NCBI GenBank assembly: GCA_031308135.1
Contig: JAHLJT010004567.1
Location: 135,050,991-135,114,990 of the forward strand
Direction: 5' to 3'
From: Acheta domesticus
Taxonomy: Eukaryota; Arthropoda; Insecta; Orthoptera; Gryllidae
Length of the DNA stretch: 64,000 nucleotides
This document shows positions 39,470-50,169 of this stretch, piece by piece. A program made the translations under genes and the position numbers. The notes beneath the pieces are model-generated. The model was given only the letters and a program-made list of their open reading frames with translations. It did not search any database and was not told the DNA's origin. Every line of letters begins with the position of its first letter. Positions within the stretch are counted from its first letter, which is position 1.

Positions 39470-39735
39470 TACGTGGGCAGCCCATGGTGACATTGTATGT
39501 CATCCGCCGCTGTGACCGGGCTTCAAATCCCGGTGGATCCGTGTGTAAACAGGTTCGCGGGGAAAGCGGTTTCACGGAGAAAGCGGGTTCCACGCAGGTT
39601 TTCTCGGGGTTTTCCCGTTTCCCCTCCCTCTCTCTCCACCGTTGCTCCATCCCATTCGCACATCAAAATCTTCGTAATCACTAATTTATAAAAATCAGTC
39701 ACCACCTTCCAGGAACAGCTACAAGACTTACGTAC
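39470..39735 (+). repeat. tRNA-derived SINE family C, copy C2
   Basis: A box-B-like 'gggcttcaaatcccgg' at about 39518 is preceded by a decayed box A ('ggtgacattgtatgtcatcc'). A body with 'ggttttctcggggttttccc' and a tail containing 'ccaccgttgctccatcc' and 'ccttccaggaacagcta' follow. The tail is shared with copy C1. The GGGGTTTTCCC motif is reminiscent of SINEs I recall from cockroaches and relatives. Confidence 0.65.
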
Positions 39736-39837
39736 TGGTATAAAAACGAATGTAGAAAGGTACTGATCCAAAAAGGTTGTTGGTCCTCTTATACATATTT
39801 GTTTGCAGGGAAGGGACTCGCCGTCTTTTAGAATACA

Positions 39838-39839
<2 letters not shown>

Positions 39840-39877
<38 letters not shown>
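39840..39877. repeat. (AAT)n microsatellite
   Basis: About 12 uninterrupted AAT units. Confidence 0.95.
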
Positions 39878-39878
<1 letters not shown>

Positions 39879-41149
39879 TCATCCGTTTGAAAGAACTCTT
39901 TCTTATTATATTTATCACACTGAATTGATTTTAAACTTACTCCCACCAAACTTGGAAACACCCACAGTATTTATCACAAGGTAGCGGTAAATCTTCAGTA
40001 AGCACCTTAATCCAAAACCGCTCATCTAATCCAACTTCTAAACACCATCAATTTGTTCTGTGGAACTCGCGATTGCACGCTCCCCCGCTCCCCCAACAGG
40101 AGTCAATCATAATCGGAAACTGAATCCGCGTCAGCAACCCGGTCTTCCGAGAACAATTCCAACGTGCCAGCGGAACTCTCCACTTGTTCCGTGCGGCGGG
40201 GAGGGGGAGGGGGGGCACCAAAACACCGAGGAGGGAGAGGAGGCGGGAGGCTGCGTAGAGCAGAAGACGAGAGCAACGAGGATGTATGGGCCGAGTGACA
40301 GGTTGGCGCCGCGCGTTACGGCTTGTAAACACGGAGTGCGCGCGCAGGGAGGGGAGAGCGCGTAGTGTCTGCTCGTAAAAGAAGAGGTGCGATGGGGCGC
40401 ACGGGAAGCGAAAGTGGCAAGTGGACTGCGCGTAGGGATGCTGCGAAACTAAGAGTCAACACGATATGAAGGGGGGGGATGGGGTTGACTCGCACTTGAC
40501 AACATTTTAAATGTTAAATTCAATTGTCCGGTAATGGTGGAATTATTAATTTTTCACGTTCTGCCTTGAATAACGAGATATGTCGAACTACTTGCCGTAC
40601 CTTAGGCTCCCAATAACTGATTTCAAAACATTACTATTAATCGATTACAAAGGTTGAGAAACTGTTAATCCAATTTTACGGACAGTTTCAGTGATTCTAA
40701 TGTCATATTTCGCAACAAAATAAACGCTATTCTACCACTTGAAACTACCCGCTTCGAATTACAACACATATTTATTATAATTTAATTATCTTAGGCATAT
40801 TGATGCATTTCATTCGAATGTTTATCACGTTAATACATAATTCACTATTAATTGATCTGCTAACCTTACAACGATACGATCCAATCTCAGGGATGACATG
40901 TTGATATTATCGTAGTATTTCAGTGTCGAAACTCACAATAGCGATTGTAGCTTACACATAATATCAACCAAGAAAATAAATGCAGTTTTGTCGTATTCAC
41001 ACAGATATAGAGATCCCCGATACTTCGTTAACGAAATGTATGTTACTTCATTAACATGTAAACATATTTTTATATTACTTTTCTAAAATTCAGAGGTCAT
41101 ATTTTATTTCAATATTAAATTTAATTACACTTCAATGTTTCAATATTAT
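39878..41149. other. Gene-free stretch with a GC-rich patch
   Basis: A purine/GC-rich patch lies at 40080-40450, with AT-rich sequence otherwise. No gene was recognised. Confidence 0.45.
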
Positions 41150-42480
41150 TATGGGCCGTACTTCGGTCATGCTTGCGCCCCCGTCAGACACTAATCCGGC
41201 GCTGCCCAACGGGGAGTCCGCGCCGCTCCGCGCCGGGCCGCGCCGTGCCGCACCGGGGCCCGAACCCGCGGCCGCTTCCGAGCGCCTGCCGGCGGCGGGG
41301 CCCACGGAAGCGCTCGCGATAAATTACGCTCGGCGGCCTGTCACGAGCTGCTCCGCGGGGCAGAGCGGCTGCGAAGGGAGGAGAGCTCGCATGACCCAGC
41401 GCGGCACGGCGCGGTGGCTCCGGCTATTGCGCGAGACGCGTTTTCGTTTTGCTCGTCGCGGTGTCGTAAGTCTTCGACTGTTACATCAGGCCGCAACCCA
41501 GTTCCGAGTTTGTTTACGCCGCCGTGATAAGATATGTATCTCGCAGTCAATTAGTGTAATAGAAACAACTCCGCTGTATAAATTACGTAGTGATCTGCCT
41601 TTCGGCAACGCAACAAAGGAGGTGTGGATGATCTCATACTTTAGGTGCACGGGCATAAAAGGAGGATAAAAAAAGACGAAGAGGTTTTACTTCGCGTGTC
41701 ACCGCCGAGCACTTCTAAAAAACACGTGGCGTTTCCCTCTTTCGACGATACTTTTCCGTGCGATGCGACAGCCAGCTGTGAAGCTGTCAGATTTTCCGCA
41801 CGTCATTTGAAGCTTCCCGCAAAGTGAGGAAAAATTGGCGTACGAGGCGACCTCGTGTAAAGCGATCTCTGTGATCACCCCACAAGGGTTGGAGAGAGCG
41901 GAACGAAGGCTCCAGGTTCGACCCCTGGAGCGCGGCACGGGAGTAGCGCGACGAACCAGGCCTAATTTTACGACGGCACGCCACGACGCAGCGGGACGAG
42001 ACCAAACGAGACGAGACGAGACGGCCCTTCGACTGGCTGGCCGGTCGGCCGGCCAGCGGCGGTAGAAAACCGGACTCCCGTAATTTATGGAGGGCTGTAA
42101 GGGCCCGATGGCCCTCGGGGCCAAGTTCCTGCCCCGTTATTGGGTCATGAGGCTCAAGGGCGCGGACCCCGGTGGGTCCTTCGCGCGGAGAGCGGAACAC
42201 ACGCGGAGGGTTAAGCGGAGCGGAGGAGGAGGGCAGGGGCGGGGACGGCGCGAGCGCGCTTCGCTTGATCTGAATGGAAGCGAACTTTCGCAGTTAGAGC
42301 TTCGCGTCAGAAGGCGCCGCTCCTCGCTACTCCGCGAAACAAGCGCACACGTGCTCCGCTCACCCACGTGACGCCCCACTGGCCGCCCGCTAACGCACCT
42401 CGCACGAAGCGGCCTAGCGGGCGCCTAGGGCCCTCAAGACGAATTTTTTTCTCCCACGAGCCGTCATAAACCCCGATAAA
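41150..42480. other. CpG-rich block upstream of the MADF-BESS gene
   Basis: High GC and CpG with many overlapping frames (for example 41151-41669 and 42087-42371) and no recognisable domain. It contains a T-arm-like sequence at 41910-41930. It is continuous in character with the promoter island that follows and may be part of a broad regulatory CpG domain. Confidence 0.4.
41910..41930 (+). repeat. tRNA T-arm-like fragment (box B)
   Basis: CTCCAGG, a TTCGACC loop and CCTGGAG form a perfect 7-bp stem with the GGTTCGAnnCC consensus. No convincing acceptor, D-arm or anticodon arm surrounds it, so it is more likely the remnant of a SINE head than a tRNA gene. Confidence 0.5.
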
Positions 42481-44522
42481 TGTCACGTCCCGCTTCATAT
42501 AACTTTAGACGCACCGTTTCGCTTTCAATAAACACGTGCTCGTTTTTCGTAACAGATCTCGAACCGATATCGGCGGTGCTCGATCGCGATGCACGCACAC
42601 ACAAAAAAACCTGCAGCGGGCAGGTCGGTCGTCAACCCCGGCGACGCAGAGCGACGCGGCGCGGCAGGGAGCAGAGTAGAGCGGAGCGGAGCGGAGCAGG
42701 GCAGGGCAGGAGAATCGGCAACCGGGGCGCTGGCTGGCTGGCGCTGGAAAGAGGCGGCGCGGGCGGGCAGGCGGGCGGGCGGGCGGCACCCGCGGCTGCA
42801 TCCGCGCGCCGGGCGCAGCCAGCCGAGCCGAGGCCCGCGGCGGCGGCGGCAGAGGCGGGCGGGGACGGTGCGGGGGCGGCGGCGGCGCGGCGGGGGCGGG
42901 GGCGGAGGCGGGGGCGGCGCGGCGCAGAGCTCGATGAAAACCGGGCAGCGCCCGCGCCGCCCGCGCCACCCGCGCCGCTCGCCCGCCCGCCCGCGCGCCC
43001 TCCCGCCCCCGCGCCCAGTAATTATAAAATGCGCGGGCTCCAAACCAAGGAAACGAGAATCAATAAAAGCGTGTTCAATACCGCCGCTGGTGAACGCGCG
43101 CCTGCACAGCGGCAGATGCCGCGCCGAGCCGCCCCGACCGCCAGCGCCCGCGCCCTCGGACCCGCCCCGCACGGACACTCGTACTTTTTAATCGGTACAC
43201 GCGCCCACGTTCGGAAGAGACAACAACCGCGACAACAAAAAACAACAGGCGCGACAAGCGGGGCGCGGGGCGCGAGCGGGGGCGAACGGTGCGCGTGTTC
43301 GACATGACGTACGGCCCGCGCGGCCTCCGCCACCGCCGCGTCCGACGCGGGCCGGTATATGAGTCGTGGATTACAAAATCGGTCCTTTTAGGCAGGATTA
43401 GCCAGGCGAGCGGGAGGCGGCGGCGGCGAGCAATCAATATGAGAAAAGTGGAGGCGACGTTAGGCGGCGCGGGAGTGGCGCGTGGGTGCGGGTCGCAACG
43501 GCTGGCGCGCGGGCGGGCGCGCGGGCGGGCGGGGGCGACCGGGCCGGAACCCGCGCCCTCGGCCTCCGCCTCGCCTCGCCTGGCGTCGTGGGCCGTGCGC
43601 CGCGCCGTGCCGTGCCCGGGGCCGCCGTCGCAGAGCCGCCGCGGGCGCAGGTAGGCGGCGTCGGCGCCGCTACGCAAATAACTTGCCGCCGCCGCCGTAA
43701 TGAAGAGGAAACGCGGAGGAACAAAGGAACGGAGCGAGGCGGCGCGAATTAATAAGCGACGGCAAAAAACAACGCGAGCCACGCGCAAGGACATTCGAAA
43801 TAAGGCCATAAACGCACGGAAATCGACGCGAAACCCGGCGGGAATATGATTTCGGACTATCGAGCCGGTGCGGCTGTGGAAGAGAGCGGGCTGGCAGGCG
43901 GGCTCCCAGGCTGGCGAGCAGGCAGCCGGGCGGGCTGGCGGGCGGGCGGGCGAGCCAGCCAGCGAGCGAACGAGCAGGCAGCCGGGCGGGCGGCGGCGGG
44001 CGGGCGGGCGGACGGCGGCGGTGGCGGTGGCGGCGGCGGCGCGCGGGCGCGCGGGCGCGCGGCGGGCGGGCGGAGGGCGGGCGCGCGGCGCGGCAGCGGC
44101 GCGGCGGCGGGCGCGGGCGGGGGGAGGGAGGCGGAGGCGGCGTCGGCGGCGGAGGCGGCGGCGGCGGCGCGGCGGCGGCGGCAGGCAGGGACGGTCGGTG
44201 GGCCTGCCGCCCGCGGCGCCAGCCCCCTACACAGCCCCAACCCAGCCCCCAGCCCGCGCCCGCGCCGCCGCCGCCGCCGCCACCGCCACCGCCGCGCCGC
44301 CGCCGCCGCGCCGCCGGTCCCTGCCCCCGTCCCGCCGGGCTGCAAGCCCGGCTGCCTGGCCGGCTGGCTGGCAGGCGCGCGAGCGGGCGGGCGGGCTGGC
44401 GGGCTGGCAGGCAGGCGGGCGGGCGCGCGAGCAGGCAGGCTGGCTGCTCCCCGCCGACCGACCGCTCGCTGCTAGCGGCCGCCGCCGCCGCCGTCGCCGC
44501 TATTCCAGCGTGGGGCGCAGCC
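42481..44522 (+). promoter_or_regulatory. GC-rich promoter / 5' UTR region of the MADF-BESS gene (inferred)
   Basis: This block is extremely GC- and CpG-rich. It contains GGAGC pentamers (42671-42710), dense GGCN tetranucleotide repeats (43870-44000 and 44340-44450) and a G-rich segment that switches to C-rich near 44210. No TATA box or defined start site can be placed. Its position directly before the exon 1 start codon makes a CpG-island promoter the simplest reading. Long open frames here, including one of 338 codons (43868-44884) and an antisense one of 301 codons, are low-complexity and are not called. Confidence 0.5.
44015..44295. repeat. 26-nt GC-rich inverted repeat, ~230 nt apart
   Basis: The left arm 44015-44040 (of the form GCGGTGGCGGTGGCGGCGG) is the exact inverse complement of the right arm 44270-44295. 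Both are built of GGC/GCC triplets interrupted by the same two GGT/ACC triplets. The pair lies 230-500 nt before the start codon. Confidence 0.75.
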
Positions 44523-44688
44523 ATGAGCGGCAGCAACTGCGCCAACCGGGACCTGCTAGACAGCCCCATCTTCATAGACGCGGTGCGTGCGCACCCGTGT
44601 CTCTACGACTGCACGTCGCAGGAGTACAAAGACGCCGATCTCAAGACGCGAGCGTGGGAGGACATCGCCCGGCTTCTCGGCGTCGAAG
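44523..44688 (+). CDS. MADF-BESS transcription factor, exon 1 (start; N-terminal half of MADF)
   Basis: This is the first coding exon of a four-exon gene encoding a predicted nuclear DNA-binding regulator of the Adf-1/Stonewall class. The ATG at 44523 has G at -3 and begins residues 1-55. The MADF domain starts near residue 14 with hydrophobic FIDAVRAHPCLYD, then YKDADLKTRAWEDIARLLGV, matching the family pattern Lx..Vr.hP.LYd....Yk.....W..Ia..lg. The exon ends in phase 1 at a GTACTC donor. The complete model joins 44523-44688, 50010-50169, 51794-52018 and 56392-56953, for 370 codons plus stop. In this family MADF contacts DNA and BESS mediates protein contacts. The target genes are unknown. 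I do not assign a named ortholog. Reading on past the donor gives a 169-codon frame that becomes low-complexity, which supports splicing here. A hairpin lies just downstream of the donor. Confidence 0.9.
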
Positions 44689-47600
44689 GTACTCGTCGCA
44701 TCGCTTGCTGCGCGTTTCACACTTTACCCGCCGCGAGTACCGGATACTCGCGACGGGTAGTACCCGCTTTCGACTCTTTCCGCCGTGCCTTCCCTCGCGT
44801 CGAGGCGCGCCTCTCCCCACGCGGCGTCGCAGCACGTGCTCGAGCTGGCGGCGTCGCGTGGTGGTACCCATTCGGGCGCGCTAGCGCGGCACCCGCGCCG
44901 CCGCCGTCGCGACGCCGTGCCGCGCCGCGCCGCGCGGGCCTCTGCCCGCCACGCGGCCGGCGCCGAGCGCCCAAAGCTCCGCTCTGCCCTGCTCTACTCC
45001 GCGCGCGACGACGATCCGCGGAAGTGGACTAAAGCTAAACAGCTAGTTACGGGGAAGTGCCCTTCAGGGCTGGCGCGCAGTTCATCCGTCACATGTCTGT
45101 GTGCGAGTGGAAACGGCGCGCAGAGCAACAGAGACAGAGAGGGAGAGCGAGACAGGCGGACGCACAGACGAAGAGAGAGCGCGAGGCGGAGTGGAGTGGA
45201 GCGGAGCGGAGAAGAGCGAGCGCCAGGGGCTTCTTTCAGTCCGTCTTAGCCCTCGGTCCCGTGATTGCGCCACCGGTCGCTCGGTCGCGCCTGCTTATGC
45301 GCGTATTACGATTCCAGGTCGCTTGTTATTGTTGCCTTTTTCCCGTCGATTCTTTTTATTATTACTTTTTTTTTCTTTCCTTCTCCGCGTTCGCGCGTGT
45401 GCTCGTTGTAAACGTGTTCATCCTTTATTTACTACTCGCGCGCGCAACGGAACAACGGCAACATAAACTGTTTGTTGAAACTCTCGACACGAGTAGCGCA
45501 TAATGGCACGGCTTAGGCAGTTAATATTGTAAAGGGAGAGGAAGCAGCTCGGCTCGCGCGCTCTCTCCCCTTTATGACTCTTCGCTGTGCTGCTCTGCTC
45601 TGCTCCGCTCTGCTCCGCGCGCCGCCTGTGCACTTGAGCGACGTCACTCTACGCCGGCCACACACTCGACTGACTACACACAGGCGCCGCGCCGCCCGCC
45701 CGTCCGCCCGCGCCCCGCGCGCCGCCGCCCGCGCCGCCGCCCGCGCCGCCGCCCGCGCCGCCGCCACGCCGCCGCGCCGTCGTACGGAGTTGCACGAGTT
45801 GGTGTTTACTTTCCCTTGTATGTGTTTCCGTAAATCAAGTAGTTGCACTGTCAAGGTCTCTCTCTTCCTCTCGCTCTATCTCGCGCCGCGCAAAACATTT
45901 AGGCGCACGAGGTAGTATACCTCGTGGCGGCGGCGGCGAGCGGGTCTGCTCCGCCTTTCCTCGCACGTACTCGTGCGACGGGTACCGACCGCCGGCCTCC
46001 TCGTCCGCGGTTTTTTTCTTCTGTTTTGTTTCGGAGCGCTCTTCACGCGTGCGGGCGTGCTCTGCGTGCGAAGAACGCACGCACACGCCCGTGTGGCAGG
46101 CTAGTCTCGCGGCCGCGTGCGCGTGCTGTACTCGGCCTCGTGGCCCGCGCGCGCTTTCGCGAGTGTGCTTGCGTGTGTGGCGACGCGACGCGCGGGTATT
46201 TCCTTTGTGCGGACGCGTGTGCCGTGCACGGCGGCGGCGACTTCGTGGAGAAGAAATATTGTTATTATTTTTTGTGGGTGTGTGCGAGCGTGCGTGGACG
46301 GCTGTGGCGTCAGCGGCGGCGGCGGCTGCGACCAAGACGTCCGCGTCGACGGCGGTAGAATGTTGCATAACGAAAATAGCTAGATTCGGAGGCGGTGTTG
46401 TCACATGCTCGGGTGTTTTTCCTCCGGTGCTGGTAGTGGTGGTAGTGGCGGCGGTGTTTGTGTTGCGGCGACGGTCGCCGCGGTCGGCGGCCGTTATCGC
46501 CCGCTTATCGCCTTGCCGGATGCTGGTTTACGCCCCGAAAGCGCCTTAGCGCGTGCGGGCGACGCTGTGCTACGCTGCGCGGGTACTCGGCGGGCGGTAC
46601 TCGGCGCCGCGCCGCGCCGCGCCGCGCCGCGCCGCGCCGCGCCGCGTCCCGCCGTTGCCAGCGCCGGCGCCGGCCGCGCCGCCGATGCCGCCCGCCCGCT
46701 CTCTTAAAACTCGATCGATAAAACGGCCCGCACTCTTAAGACTGACGCGATGACATTTAACTTTTTCGTAATTAAAAAATCCTCGCTAATCTATATTTCA
46801 ATTACGACGCTTCACTAGCCCGTCGCTGTAGTTGTGTTTTGTGTTGAGGTCAGACTCCGAATGGCTCCCCCCATTGTTAGTGTTGCGTGCTGCGTAATTA
46901 ATATATCGTTTTTGCGGGTAATTAAACGATGCAAACGTATCAAAATATCCTGCAGTAGTCCAATTATTCAAAGTAATTAATTCTCGACTTTCATGCTTCC
47001 TGCCAGAATGTGCTTTTAATTCTCATTATTTGCATTCAAATAAAATTTCGCGTTGAATTCAGAGACACTTCAAGCACAATAATATTTTCATTTCATGTAT
47101 TACATATTCTAACAAAATGCAACTGTAACCTCATTAAATCGCTAATGCGAGCCGGGTCGGGGTCGCTTCCCGATTCACGCCCGCGACAAAAACACGACGC
47201 AAAAATTAGGCGTTTGTTTTATTGCAATACAATTCGCGTTAAACAAAGTGCAGAACAAGCTTTCAGCTGGGACCTGTCAGATCTCAATGGCTAGTGCACA
47301 ATACGGTTTTTGAAAAACAACAAAAAGCCCACTTCATTCGAGGGGGTTGCCGTCGCGCGCTGCACAACAGGCGCGGCGCGATCCCGCCATTAGCAAGATG
47401 ACAAATACATTCAGGCGGCCGTATACGCAGATTTTACGGGCGAAATTTTTCGTTTTTTTTTATCGTTGCACCGGCGATGCGCGCGCGCGAACGTACTCGT
47501 CGCGAGCCTCGAGTGTAACGCGTGTACAGCGGGTGAGCCGCCGGGTCGCAATGCGCGTTTTTCGGGAGTGCAGGTGTAACGCTCGCGACATTACCGCTGT

Positions 47601-50009
47601 CCCTCCGCTCTTCCGTCGAATTATTTTCCGCGCGTCGCCGCCGCTGCCGTCGACCGCGCGGCAACAATGGGCAGAGGCGGGCGCGGGAGGGGGTGCGGAG
47701 AAGCACGTGCGGCGGACGTGGCAGCGACCACGCGGCCTTTCCCCGACGCGCACGCGGGTAAACACGCCCGGAAAACGCCTCCGCCGCGTGTCGCGAGGCG
47801 GCGGTCGCCGGGCCGGGCCGCCCGCCTGCCTGCCTCCGCGCGCGGCGTCGGGCAGCGCCACTTTGACGGCGGCCGCGAGCACGCCGCGAGTTTCACTCGA
47901 CGCCAACAAAGCCTCCTCCACAACAAATGGTTCGTGCGGGGAACGTTAGGCTCCCCTCTCCGCCGACCGCGAGCGCGCCTTTTCCCCTCCGCTCGCCCCG
48001 CCCCGCCCCGCTCCTCCCCGCCGCGGCCCCGCTCCGCCCCCGCCACACGGCTCTCGTGCGCCGGCGAAACTCAATGCGCATATGCCAAAGGGCAGTCTAG
48101 TAGTACGATGTTCATTGAAGATTTGACTGCTACCTTGGATATTCAATGAAACAGGCCACGGGGAAAGTGGAAGCGCTGACAGAGACGGAGAGCGGGGGAG
48201 AGAACCGTGCGGAGATAGGAAAGTGGGGGAAAGGAAGAGAGTACAAAGCGAACGGCGGCGGCGAGACACGAGCGCATAGCACAGGGGGCGCTGCGGAGCG
48301 GAGCCGAGCCGAGCGCAGCGGGGAAGGACGGCGCGCGAGGCGGAGAGGAGCGCGAACGGACACAGCGGCGCGGCACGGAAGTTTACTCGCGTCGCAATTA
48401 GAAGCTACAGGCACTACGAGGATTTGGAATCGTACAACAGCAGTTCTGTCTAGTGTAACATTACACTTTAACGAGCGCGCTACAGGCCGCTCGCGCTCCG
48501 CGGCGCCGCGCCACCTCCGCCGTCGAACGGCGACGCACAAAGACCGCACGGCAGGGCAGGGCGGAGCGCAGCGACGTGCGACCAGGGACATTGTTTTCCT
48601 CGGGGGAGAGACTGCGTTTTAGCCGAGTGTGACTCGGCACAGAGGTGATCGCATGCGGACACGGCAAGGGGCGGCGCGACAACGACAGGCCCAGGGGCGC
48701 GTACCCGCTCGCCACCACCGTCCGGGTACCCCGGCACGGAGCCCGCTGCTTTTTATACGGCGCGTTTTTAACGATTTTTTAAATTGGACATGGCCACCTC
48801 GCGCATGAACCGCCATTTTGTGCCACGCGGCGGCGGCGGCGCGCCAGCAGCCAGCCAGCCAGCCAGCCAGCGCGCGGCGCGGGCGGCGCGGAGCGGAGCG
48901 GTGCGGTGTGGTGCGGTGCGGCGCTGGGCGGGCCTCCCCCGCGCCCGGGTGGACCGGGCCGGCCCGACCGCGGCATGGAACCCCTGTCCCCCGGCACCGG
49001 GGGCGGCGCGGAACCCCCGGCGTGGGCCAGCTGCCGCCCGCCCCCGCCCGCCCCGCCCCGCGCCGCCCCCGCGCGGCCCCCTAATCTCCACAGCTCTGTA
49101 ATTATCCCGTGCCATGTACACAAACAGCACGCATTATTGATTTGGTCCGACCCGCGCCGCCGGCAGGGGGAGCGCGGCGCGGGCGGAGGGGGGCGCGGTG
49201 GCGGCAGCGCGGCGCGGAGCGGCGAGGCGCGGCGCGGTGAGGCGAGGGAGGGGAGGGCCGCGTCGCGGGGGAGGGGCGCGCGGAGGGGAGGGCGCTCGGC
49301 GCGGGTCCGCCGCCTCCACCGCCACCGCCGCTGCCGGCAGCCGCGCCAGCGCCACCCTCCCCCCCCCCGCCCGCCGCCCGTCCTCCGCCGCGCCGCCCGC
49401 CACCGTCGCCAGCTTCCCGCGCCGATGAAAAAACGAAAAGCAGCGCGCAGTCTCGAACTCTGGCGCGCGGCCCTGCGGCGCGGGAAAACCGTTTCGATTT
49501 AGTGGGCGCGCGCGGCGCGCAACCCGAACGAACGAGCGAGCCAGCGAGCGAGCGAGCGTGCTAGCTGTAGGCGTGCTAGTTCAGCAAAGGGGGGGTTCCT
49601 CGTGCCACCGTTTCGCTTCGCACCGCGAGCGAACGAGCGAGCGAGCGAGCGAGCTAGCGGACGAGGGCGGTGTCGGCGCTGGCGCGCGCGCGCGCGGCCG
49701 GCGCCGCGGGCTGCGGGTTCGTGCCCCGCGCGCGCGGCGCGGCGCGAGGCGGCGGAGGCGGCGGCGGCGCGAGAGAGCGAGCGCGCGCGCGCGGCCGCGG
49801 CACTGGCAGTCGCCGGGCGTCCTGCGAGCGACGCGCTCGCCAGCGCCAGCGCCAACGCCGTTTGCGCATCGCGCCCGCTCGCTCGCTCGCGCCGTCGTCG
49901 CCGGCGTGGGCGTGGGCCGTCGGGCCGAGCACGTGCCGCCGCAGCCACCGCCGCCGTCGGCGCCGAGCCAAAGCACGTGTCGCGCTCGCGCGCGCGGGCG
50001 CTTGCGTAG
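44689..50009 (+). other. Intron 1 (GC-rich)
   Basis: This phase-1 intron starts GTACTC and ends TTGCGTAG. Most of its 5.3 kb is GC- and CpG-rich and contains (GCCGC)n at 46605-46646, a 12-bp (GCCGCCGCCCGC)n array at 45721-45765 and GAGC/GCGA tetramers at 49500-49660. A less GC-rich, unique-looking gap lies at 46740-47340. Numerous frames over 100 codons exist in all six frames and none shows a domain, so no extra exon is called. The acceptor has a poor pyrimidine tract, as expected in such GC-rich sequence. Confidence 0.75.
44725..44759 (+). promoter_or_regulatory. Hairpin next to the intron 1 5' splice site
   Basis: TACCCG (44725-44730) pairs with CGGGTA (44754-44759), and CGCGAGTA (44732-44739) pairs with TACTCGCG (44745-44752), with one C/A mismatch and a 5-nt loop. 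The same CGAGTAC (44734-44740) is also perfectly complementary to the donor sequence GTACTCG (44689-44695). Two mutually exclusive structures are therefore possible. A role in splicing is inference only. Confidence 0.5.
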
Positions 50010-50169
50010 GGCGCGCCTGCAAGCACAAATGGAAGCGCCTGCGGGACTACTACAAGACGTGGCTGGAGAAGCGCAACGCGCAGGAGACGCAGGGCGGCAG
50101 CCGCCGCGTCAAGACCTGGGTGCACTCGGCGCGCATGGAGTTCCTGCGGCCCTTCCTCACCACGCGGGA
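50010..50169 (+). CDS. MADF-BESS transcription factor, exon 2 (C-terminal half of MADF)
   Basis: The exon follows a GTAG acceptor at 50007-50009, and its first two bases complete codon 56 as Gly. It encodes residues 57-108, with RACKHKWKRLRDYYKTWLEK matching the conserved C...Wk.LRd.y..... segment of MADF and then a Trp-Val-His-Ser and MEFLRPFL segment that ends the domain. Basic residues (K60, K62, K64, R65, R67) fit DNA contact. It ends in phase 2 at an A|GTGAGTA donor, a near-perfect consensus. Reading on in frame would give TGA immediately, at 50171. The preceding sequence in this frame is low-complexity intron. The junction is strongly supported by domain continuity. Confidence 0.9.

Noticed and set aside
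43868..44884. Open frame of 338 codons on the + strand (and antisense frames of up to 301 codons)
   Set aside because: The translations are Arg/Gly/Ala/Pro low-complexity sequence caused by GGC/GCC repeats. The frame overlaps the MADF exon in another frame, which has clear domain evidence.
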